This document shows positions 1-5,538 of a DNA stretch of 9,940 nucleotides, in pieces. The DNA comes from an uncultured Moraxellaceae bacterium (GTDB taxonomy: Bacteria > Pseudomonadota > Gammaproteobacteria > Pseudomonadales > Moraxellaceae): assembly GCA_937952925.1 (NCBI GenBank), contig CALFYA010000351.1, positions 1-9,940 of the forward strand, read 5' to 3'. The position numbers and the translations under genes were made by a program. The notes under the pieces are model-generated. The model had not been told where the DNA came from and ran no database searches. It saw nothing but the letters and a program-made list of their open reading frames with translations. How positions within the stretch are numbered: the stretch's first letter is position 1; the number at the start of each line of letters is the position of its first letter.

Positions 1-577
1 AAGTCCCGTGATGTGGTTTGATCGCTAACTTTTGGGTAGAAAAGTAGTACAAATCAGCAGTTACACCATCAATTTGAATGCCTGTTGATAAAGGGTATGA
101 ACATTTCATACTGACAACACTGATCACACGACCTGCGTATCCACCAAAATTAACAGTAGGATCGATATAATCTAAATCAACTATTCCACCTTTGACTAAC
201 CAATTTTGATAGCTTTTCAATCTGAAATTAGAGCCTGATCTTAATGGAAAATCATTTTTTGCAACATTCATTAGCTCTGTCTTGCTTGGCAGCCTGAACT
301 GTCCAAGGGTGGCAAGTGGTCGCTGCAACAAACCTTCTTTATATGCCTCTTTACGATATTGATCATCATAGTAAGTATTTGTTTGTGGCTGACCATCCCA
401 CAACAAACGTGTCTTGCTGTCATAAATAAGCCTTTCACCATCAATCATCCAATAGCGGCTTTTTTCAGTAAGTTGATCCACTATTTTTCTTAACTGTTTA
501 GAATATTGTAACTCTGCATTAGTCTGTAATATAGAATGATAGGGCTGCTGAATACTCATCTCAAAAATTTGACTCAT
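1..577 (-). CDS. DUF1566-type (Lcl_C-like) protein, C-terminus outside window
   Basis: An open frame from ATG 577 to the left edge shows 192 residues. The first 40 look helical. Residues 48-60 (ERLIYDSKTRLLW) and 92-104 (GQFRLPSKTELMN) match the two DUF1566 hallmarks seen in the other DUF1566 protein of this block (IDSKTGLMW and DWRLPEKTEL). A Gly/aromatic-rich part with VNFGGYAGRVISVVS follows, and the frame runs on at the edge. No signal peptide is seen at the start. GC in sampled lines is about 35-37%, well below the roughly 55% in a sampled line of the gene before it. It lies 16 bp after the GrpE-like gene and has AAGGAG 7 nt before the ATG, so it belongs to the same transcription unit. 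Function unknown; a ligand-binding or structural role alongside the GTPases is a guess. Confidence 0.75.
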   Translation of the reverse strand, partial: MSQIFEMSIQQPYHSILQTNAELQYSKQLRKIVDQLTEKSRYWMIDGERLIYDSKTRLLWDGQPQTNTYYDDQYRKEAYKEGLLQRPLATLGQFRLPSKTELMNVAKNDFPLRSGSNFRLKSYQNWLVKGGIVDLDYIDPTVNFGGYAGRVISVVSMKCSYPLSTGIQIDGVTADLYYFSTQKLAIKPHHGT

Positions 578-584
578 GACCTAA

Positions 585-590
585 CTCCTT
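585..590 (-). promoter_or_regulatory. ribosome binding site of the left-edge DUF1566 gene
   Basis: AAGGAG on the minus strand, 7 nt before the ATG at 577, within the 16-bp spacer after the TAA at 594-596. It is one of the strongest such sites in the window and supports this edge gene being real. Confidence 0.75.
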
Positions 591-593
591 TGA

Positions 594-1310
594 TTAATGG
601 GTTTGTACCAACGCACAATGCACCAATTTGCCTTGTGCATTTGCCAATCCTGCCAATAGCACCTCCGCCACCGACTCGCCACGATGGTTCACGCGTGTAT
701 GTTGCTCATAATCGTAGCTTTGCCCCACGTTCGGCACATGCAAGGCAGCCGCCCCACGGCTAATGCTCTGGTTATACAGCGTCAGACTGGCTTCCAAAAT
801 CTGCTGTTCGGTTGATGTGATTGGACTTTGCTGGCGCTGCACCTGTACGGCTAAAACTTGCCACACTTGCTCTAGCGTGCTCCACTGTCCACTACGACTC
901 AGCCAGTACAATAATGCTGCACTGTCTGAGGCAGACTCTCCCAACAACAGGGCACTTAACTGTGCATTCGCACGAATCAAAGGAAGCAATTGGGCATACT
1001 GCGCCAAATCCGTTGCCCATGCTGGACAGACTGATTTTTCGACAATTCGCTCAACAGGCTTTTCGATATAAACCTTCTGCTCAACGATTTTTTCAACTTC
1101 ACGAATCTCAACACGTGGCGCAGCAATCGCAAGGGGTTGTGAATCCCTCAATTGCACCTGATCCGTGTCAGCACCGCTACGCAACTGCTGCACAGCCTTT
1201 TGGATTTTTTGATCCAGCCACTGCTCAATCTGTGGGTTTTCGATCAGATAGTATGCAAACTCAGAAAATGTAATTTTAGAGAGTTTAGGTTCTTTATCAA
1301 AAATGCTCAT
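594..1310 (-). CDS. small protein with possible GrpE-like C-terminal domain
   Basis: 238 residues from the ATG at 1310. This start is chosen over the upstream in-frame one at 1385 because it makes an ATGA overlap with the preceding stop and has AGGAAG 6 nt before it. Residues 10-45 look helical. Residues 67-94 carry a repetitive Val-Glu-Lys stretch (EVEKIVEQ, IEKPVERIVEK) that may be a stiff linker or coiled coil. Residues 100-190 are helical. The end (196-236) has D200, H204, VAEVLLAGL and a final ALVQT strand. This matches by eye the spacing of the GrpE beta domain (D..xH, then VxxVLxxGx and AxVxV), the part of the nucleotide-exchange factor that contacts DnaK/Hsp70. The match is short and not proven. 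If real, it suggests an Hsp70-type partner near this operon. The next gene begins 16 bp downstream. Confidence 0.8.
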   Translation of the reverse strand: MSIFDKEPKLSKITFSEFAYYLIENPQIEQWLDQKIQKAVQQLRSGADTDQVQLRDSQPLAIAAPRVEIREVEKIVEQKVYIEKPVERIVEKSVCPAWATDLAQYAQLLPLIRANAQLSALLLGESASDSAALLYWLSRSGQWSTLEQVWQVLAVQVQRQQSPITSTEQQILEASLTLYNQSISRGAAALHVPNVGQSYDYEQHTRVNHRGESVAEVLLAGLANAQGKLVHCALVQTH

Positions 1311-2023
1311 AAGACACTTCCTAAAACAATTGGTTTGAAATCGCGTTGCCATGTCAGGCGATAAACTCGCTGTAGGGTTTGACACAATCCTGCAACAGCA
1401 ACACGCTGTGCAGGAGTAAAGCTTTGCAGCAGTGCTTTGGCTTCAGCACGTTGCTCTGGCGTGGGAGGATAGACATTAATGAGTGCATCATCCTGTAGGC
1501 GTTGCTGCTGACTGTGCTCAGATAACTCACGCGGGCTGACCCCTGCCCAAAATCCTGAAAAGCAAGCGGGTAGCAACTCGCACAACACGGCATAGCTGGG
1601 CAAATCCTGCACGTTAAATACTGTTGAGCATGTCGCGTGTGCTGGACGTACAGGCGGCTGGCATTGCTGCTCTAGTGCATCTAAATGCTGACGCAGCTGC
1701 AGCACGTATGCGTGCATCAGTGAAGAGTCGGCAGACTGCAAGATAAATTGTTGTAGCAACTGCTGTGCTGATTCATCGACCACAGGTATCGTTTGGTAGG
1801 TCTCTGGGGCGATAAAATCCGTTGGCCTCCCCAATTGCCAGACCAGCGTAGGCTGCTGGTTTGATCCTCGCACACGCGCTGACCCTGATGTGCGACGCAG
1901 CACTTGCTGTTCGAGTGTCACAATCCGCTGTGCCAATAGCGCAATATAATGGTCTGACGCACTCGCATCAAAGCTTGCATGAAGGAGTTGCTGACTCCAC
2001 ACGCGACTTGTCAGTGTTGACAT
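1307..2023 (-). CDS. hypothetical protein coupled to the third GTPase
   Basis: 238 residues; I do not recognise the family. It is predicted largely helical, with Gln-rich helices at about 25-45 and 84-120, a short basic loop (SARVRGSN, 48-55), a central Cys-containing hydrophobic patch at 143-162 (YAVLCELLPACFSGFWAG), and a C-terminal helical part (187-228) with PTPEQRAEAKALL. No signal peptide or membrane span. The block at 86-98 (LQQFILQSAD) faintly recalls the LxxFLxxAD opening of the module shared by the two coiled-coil proteins upstream. Its ATG overlaps the GTPase stop by one base (TGATG), with GAGGTG (2029-2034) 5 nt upstream. Its own TGA overlaps the next start as ATGA. This coupling implies matched production with the third GTPase, so it is likely a partner or regulator of it (inference). 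Confidence 0.8.
   Translation of the reverse strand: MSTLTSRVWSQQLLHASFDASASDHYIALLAQRIVTLEQQVLRRTSGSARVRGSNQQPTLVWQLGRPTDFIAPETYQTIPVVDESAQQLLQQFILQSADSSLMHAYVLQLRQHLDALEQQCQPPVRPAHATCSTVFNVQDLPSYAVLCELLPACFSGFWAGVSPRELSEHSQQQRLQDDALINVYPPTPEQRAEAKALLQSFTPAQRVAVAGLCQTLQRVYRLTWQRDFKPIVLGSVL
1317..1322 (-). promoter_or_regulatory. ribosome binding site deciding the start at 1310
   Basis: AGGAAG on the minus strand, 6 nt before the ATG at 1310 and inside the last codons of the preceding gene. Together with the ATGA stop-start overlap it argues against the longer frame starting at 1385. Confidence 0.7.
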
Positions 2024-3561
2024 CAGGCCACCTCGCCCACAGTGGCATGCAGGGCGCTATACAAATGATCTTGATAGCTGGCATCCAACAAAGATAACTG
2101 TAGAAGCGATGCCAACCAGCGTGGCGAATCACTTAGCAAGTCGGCACGCATGCTATTGAGTGCTGTCAAGACACAAAGAAATGAGCCTTGCTGGCTGTCG
2201 TTGGCATACTTGAGTGCCGCATCAAGCTGCTGACACAAATAGGCGTTTAAGTCCGGTGTTTCTTTGGGCACCTTGGCAAATGCCTGTTTGACTTGATTAA
2301 GCAGCTGCTGGTGAGCATCAATCAATGCTGTAATCCGAGGCTGCCAGTAGTGCTGCCACCACAATGAGAGTGGATGCCCTTCAGGTAAATTCGGACAATT
2401 TGTCAACATCACATCAAAATCAAGTTGAATTTGGCTCTGCCAGCGATCCATCAAACGCTGAGCCACTGCAGCAGTATCTAGCCCAATCAGGCGGGTCATA
2501 TTCATGTTTTTGACCCACTCTCCATCTTGTTTTGCGCGTGCTGTCAATTGGCGCAACATCTCTAATTGGGCAATTTGCTGTTGAATCAACGGCTGAATCT
2601 GCCATGCTGGCGGCCATGCATGGATAGATGCAACCCATGGATGCTGCTCAATTTGCTTGGGTTGCTGCAGATGCCTGCCAAAGGCTTGCCAAAAGCGTTG
2701 GCGAAAATCACCCCGTCGTGGACACTCGCCCTGAGCAAATTCTGCAAAATCATAGGCTAAAACATCCAACTCAAGCGTCAGCTCAGCATCATCTAAGCCC
2801 ATGCTCTGTGTGATCTGTGCCCAATCGTGATAAACACGCTGCTGCATTTTGGCGATTGATTTATCTCGCTCACTCGCTGCGCAATGGGTAATCACCATAA
2901 TCAAATGAGCATTTTCTCGAAAGTCTCCGGCTTTATTAGCCAATTCTCTTAAGAAGTCTTTGAGTCGATCTTGGTTGAGTTGACTATCGAGGCGTAGTGC
3001 ATGACACACATAGACGATATTGAGATTCCACTCACCAAACATCAAATCTTGGGCAGACTGCTCAGACAGTTCATCCTCTCCTGAGTTCCAACCGGGTGTA
3101 TCCACCAAAAACAGTCGCATGGGTGCTTTGTCTTCGCTGTATCCATCTCCATTAGCTAGAATGAAGCGAGGCTCCGGCAAAGTCAGGCGTAGACGATGCA
3201 AGAATGGATCAACATTCATCACTTCAGCACGGGTTGGAAAGTGCTCAAATGATTGCAATACTCGATTTTTTGCCGTGTGGCTATCGGATGGTTTTTCAAC
3301 TAGTGTCAATTCCACCTGCTCGCCATGTGTGACCTCAAGTGCAAGACGTGTTTCTGCCTGCATGCTGCTGACGGGATACAGTGCCTCCGGCAACTGATCA
3401 GACAACAACTCACACAAAAAACGGGTTTTCCCTGCGGAAAACTCACCCACAACACGAGAGGTTAAACAGCCATCCGTCAGTTTTGGCTGCTGTTGCTGCA
3501 TATGGTCAGCAAAGTGCATGAAACTGTTAAACAACTGTTGGCGTTGAGTGTAGCTGCTCAT
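2023..3561 (-). CDS. third dynamin-family/P-loop GTPase, smaller
   Basis: 512-residue GTPase. The P-loop GEFSAGKT is at 39-46, a possible switch I Thr lies in AETR (69-72), and VDTPGW at 153-158 is G3, followed by a Glu/Ser-rich switch II. At the G4 place, THCA (225-228) ends the strand LIMVITHCA, so the usual [NT]KxD is not seen and base specificity may be altered or lost. The C-terminal half (from about 300) is helical with many Gln, Leu and Trp residues. No membrane segment is obvious, and it is much shorter than the two upstream dynamins. GEFSAGKT and VDTPG place it near the dynamin-family or stress-type GTPases; the exact subfamily is not clear. The ATG at 3561 has AGGAG 7 nt upstream. 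A 105-bp spacer separates it from the gene before, and its TGA overlaps the next ATG as TGATG, so its translation is probably coupled to the next protein. Confidence 0.88.
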   Translation of the reverse strand: MSSYTQRQQLFNSFMHFADHMQQQQPKLTDGCLTSRVVGEFSAGKTRFLCELLSDQLPEALYPVSSMQAETRLALEVTHGEQVELTLVEKPSDSHTAKNRVLQSFEHFPTRAEVMNVDPFLHRLRLTLPEPRFILANGDGYSEDKAPMRLFLVDTPGWNSGEDELSEQSAQDLMFGEWNLNIVYVCHALRLDSQLNQDRLKDFLRELANKAGDFRENAHLIMVITHCAASERDKSIAKMQQRVYHDWAQITQSMGLDDAELTLELDVLAYDFAEFAQGECPRRGDFRQRFWQAFGRHLQQPKQIEQHPWVASIHAWPPAWQIQPLIQQQIAQLEMLRQLTARAKQDGEWVKNMNMTRLIGLDTAAVAQRLMDRWQSQIQLDFDVMLTNCPNLPEGHPLSLWWQHYWQPRITALIDAHQQLLNQVKQAFAKVPKETPDLNAYLCQQLDAALKYANDSQQGSFLCVLTALNSMRADLLSDSPRWLASLLQLSLLDASYQDHLYSALHATVGEVA

Positions 3562-3568
3562 ATTTAAG

Positions 3569-3573
3569 CTCCT
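3569..3573 (-). promoter_or_regulatory. ribosome binding site of third GTPase
   Basis: AGGAG on the minus strand, 7 nt before the ATG at 3561. The surrounding 105-bp spacer (3562-3666) is AT-rich. I found no convincing -35/-10 pair or terminator in it, so readthrough from the genes upstream is the simplest view. Confidence 0.7.
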
Positions 3574-3666
3574 GTTTCAATTCTGAAAAAGTGTACTGAA
3601 TGCAGTCATACTTCGCATCTGAGACACAAATCACTGAGTTTTTTGTAATAACAATGTTCATCTCAA

Positions 3667-4437
3667 TCATTTGCGCTTTCTTCTGCGGTCACGTTGTTCC
3701 TGACGTAGGATTAACTGATTGGCTTGTTGCTCTAAATCCAGCCATTTACTCTGTGTTGTATGTTTTTCACGATTTTTGGATAAAGCTGGTGTTTTGCTAG
3801 AAGGCTGCTGGATTACATACTTGTCCTTTCTCGCTTTGGCGGCGGTCTGTGTATTAACCGCGTGCTTCGCAGTCTCTTCTCTTACAGGAGCAGCAGACTT
3901 ATAGACTGCTTGTTCAAGCAGTGCAGCACGAACTTGTAGAGCATGCAAAAAGCCTTCAGCAATACGATTATTACTCAATAACTCTGTGGCTTGCTCAGGC
4001 AACATAGTACGAATAAAATCCCCCACGCTGCCTTCGACAGCTGGAATGCTATTCAAGTGTTTCGCACTTTGAGCATCAACCTGCTCTACATTGGACGTCA
4101 AGGACGGTGGGCTGTCTGGCTCTACCACATCCAACCCGAATTCACGAGGATGTTCACAACTCTGATTATTAATCCTCAATAGGGTACATTTTGATTTTAA
4201 GCTCTCGTGTTCTTGCACTATTTGTTGATATTGCTCCTTAAGCTTTTGATACTGTTCTAAAGCTTTATAAAGATTAGTCTGTGTCACATTGAGTTTCTGT
4301 GCATGAATGGGCTGAATCTGCCGACGCGCATCTTGTGCAGCCAGCATGGCAATATGTGCCAGAAAAATTTGCGGCGAGTTATTATCTGCTTTTTGCAAAA
4401 ACTCATGCAGCATTTTGACTGTATTATCTTGACTCAT
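3667..4437 (-). CDS. coiled-coil protein sharing the helical module of its upstream neighbour
   Basis: 256 residues from the chosen start. Residues 9-82 (beginning MLHEFLQKAD) are clearly paralogous to residues 54-135 of the DUF1566 protein just upstream. In the best 29-residue block 14 positions are identical, including EFL, AD, QxFLA and the DA pair. The DUF1566 domain is absent. Instead there is an acidic, Ser/Pro-rich linker (about 98-130), a helical segment at 135-182 (FIRTMLPEQATELL, then FLHALQVRAALLEQAV), a Lys/Thr-rich linker, and a very basic end (RDRRRKRK) that could bind nucleic acid or acidic lipid. The frame is open further up to 4539, inside the preceding gene. The ATG at 4437 is preferred because GAAGGA precedes it by 7 nt and because the paralogous module then begins at residue 9. 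Sampled GC is lower than in its neighbours. Function unknown. Confidence 0.82.
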   Translation of the reverse strand: MSQDNTVKMLHEFLQKADNNSPQIFLAHIAMLAAQDARRQIQPIHAQKLNVTQTNLYKALEQYQKLKEQYQQIVQEHESLKSKCTLLRINNQSCEHPREFGLDVVEPDSPPSLTSNVEQVDAQSAKHLNSIPAVEGSVGDFIRTMLPEQATELLSNNRIAEGFLHALQVRAALLEQAVYKSAAPVREETAKHAVNTQTAAKARKDKYVIQQPSSKTPALSKNREKHTTQSKWLDLEQQANQLILRQEQRDRRRKRK

Positions 4438-4444
4438 TTGGATT

Positions 4445-4450
4445 TCCTTC
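4445..4450 (-). promoter_or_regulatory. ribosome binding site deciding the start at 4437
   Basis: GAAGGA on the minus strand, 7 nt before the ATG at 4437, in the 28-bp spacer after the DUF1566 gene. The alternative in-frame ATG at 4494 lies inside the upstream gene and has no such site. Confidence 0.75.
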
Positions 4451-4465
4451 AGCAAAATTCCTAGA

Positions 4466-5458
4466 TTAAGCAACCTTGCGGACAGCTCGGACATAAAGGT
4501 TTGATCTTTTTCCTTTTGACAGGGTTTGTGCCTGATCAAAATTTACTGCTGACGCCTCCGCACTAGATAATTGATTTTTAGACCAATATGCACCAAATTC
4601 ATTTTCCTTGGGTGGCAGTAAGGCTCGTGCTGACGTGTCATAGCCTGCTTGGAACTGATTACCTATCAAATCAGCTAAGTTCAGCATAGATGCATTAGCC
4701 CAAAAAGATGAATTGGCTGTTCGTTCTTTTCGATGCATCAAGCTTTCTAGCTCGGTTTTTTCGGGCAGTCTCCAGTCACAAAATCCAGCCAAATCAAATA
4801 GAGCACAAGCTTCCCCTGCTGCTTTCCAGCTTAGCTTTTTCGCTTCACCTGTTGCCTTGCCATTTGACCATACTTGCCCAATGCTGATGCGTGACCACAT
4901 CAACCCAGTTTTTGAGTCTATCCACACCGCATTCTGCTCAGATTTGGTGCTTTTTTTCTTAGGTATCGCTTCGGTTTCAGGTTTTACTACTGACTCAGTT
5001 TTTTTATTAACCAGAGCTGAATATTGATCAGAGATTTTCTGCATGCTCACCTTTTGAGCTGCCAGTTCTTTTTGCAACGCTACGTGCTCGGCGCGTAATT
5101 GTTGGTGCTGTGCCTGATGCTCAGCAAGCAACAGCAGGCTTTGTTGATATTGCTCAGTGATTGCAGCGTTTTGCTTGCGCAAATCTTGCAATGGTGCCAA
5201 TGCATGGCTTTGTGCGTCTTTCATTGCACAGATCGCAACTTGCGCCAAAAAAGTCTGCTGTGCATGCACATCAGCCGCCAACAGAAACTCACGTAACTGA
5301 CGATCATCTATACTCACAGGCGCGTTAGATTGAATAATAGCAGGGGCTTCTTTTTTAACGGGTTGTGTCTTTTTAGTCGCAACAATCTGCCCCGTCACAC
5401 TGTCTTTGCGCTGCTGAGCTGACGCTGGCTGCTTCTTGCGATACTGCGAACTACTCAT
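4466..5458 (-). CDS. coiled-coil protein with C-terminal DUF1566 (Lcl_C) domain
   Basis: 330 residues in three parts. Residues 1-50 are a basic, low-complexity, probably disordered tail with many Lys and Gln. Residues 55-150 are a helical/coiled-coil module starting LREFLLAAD, which is duplicated in the next gene. After a Lys-rich linker (165-173), residues 176-330 form a DUF1566/Lcl_C domain with its hallmarks: DSKTGLMW at 181-188, DWRLPEKTEL at 228-237, AYWSKN at 290-295 and YVRAVR at 322-327. No signal peptide or membrane segment is seen, so the protein is probably cytoplasmic, unlike the secreted Legionella Lcl that gives the domain its name. A TTG one codon upstream could extend the frame, but ATG at 5458 is preferred, with AGAGGG (5464-5469) 5 nt before it. 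The spacer to dynamin gene 2 is 80 bp. It may be an adaptor or sensor for the dynamin pair (inference). Confidence 0.85.
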   Translation of the reverse strand: MSSSQYRKKQPASAQQRKDSVTGQIVATKKTQPVKKEAPAIIQSNAPVSIDDRQLREFLLAADVHAQQTFLAQVAICAMKDAQSHALAPLQDLRKQNAAITEQYQQSLLLLAEHQAQHQQLRAEHVALQKELAAQKVSMQKISDQYSALVNKKTESVVKPETEAIPKKKSTKSEQNAVWIDSKTGLMWSRISIGQVWSNGKATGEAKKLSWKAAGEACALFDLAGFCDWRLPEKTELESLMHRKERTANSSFWANASMLNLADLIGNQFQAGYDTSARALLPPKENEFGAYWSKNQLSSAEASAVNFDQAQTLSKGKRSNLYVRAVRKVA

Positions 5459-5522
5459 CAAATCCCTCTGTCTTTAGGTGTCATGTCATGCTCGTACATC
5501 ACAGCCATGTCCAAAACGCCAT
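5458..5522 (-). other. possible chain of two leader mini-ORFs
   Basis: Reading the minus strand from 5522, an ATG opens a seven-codon frame (MAFWTWL) whose TGA overlaps the next ATG as TGATG at 5501-5497. This second frame (MYEHDMTPKDRGI, 13 codons) ends in a TGA that again overlaps, as TGATG, the ATG of the DUF1566 gene at 5458. Neither mini-ORF has a clear Shine-Dalgarno site, so this may be chance. The repeated stop-start overlap and the hairpin over the first one make a coupled leader conceivable. Confidence 0.2.
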
Positions 5523-5528
5523 GGCTGT
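5501..5528 (-). promoter_or_regulatory. intercistronic stem-loop
   Basis: A perfect 9-bp inverted repeat, ACAGCCATG / CATGGCTGT, with a 10-nt loop, lies in the 80-bp spacer between dynamin gene 2 and the DUF1566 gene. No T-run follows on the minus strand, so it is not a classic intrinsic terminator. It could be an mRNA-processing or stability element, or a protein-binding palindrome. It starts 10 nt after the upstream stop codon and covers the start and most of a possible seven-codon leader ORF. Confidence 0.5.
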
Positions 5529-5538
5529 TACAGGTCAT

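Noticed and set aside
594..1385. 263-residue version of the GrpE-like protein
   Set aside because: The extra 25 residues overlap the preceding gene; the ATG at 1310 has both an ATGA overlap and a Shine-Dalgarno site.
3562..3666. Promoter or terminator in the longest spacer
   Set aside because: AT-rich, but no good -35/-10 pair and no stem followed by a T-run on either strand.
3600..3800. Plus-strand frame of 66 codons with a hydrophobic, membrane-like translation
   Set aside because: It overlaps the well-supported minus-strand coiled-coil gene, has no clear ribosome site, and is the usual shadow of a coding region read on the other strand.
3667..4539. 290-residue version of the coiled-coil protein
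   Set aside because: The extension lies inside the preceding gene and has no ribosome site; GAAGGA points to the ATG at 4437, where the shared module begins.
5459..5538. Promoter (TTGGAC with a CATGAC-like -10, 18 nt apart) before the DUF1566 gene
   Set aside because: The -10 matches the consensus at only half its positions; not enough to call a promoter.
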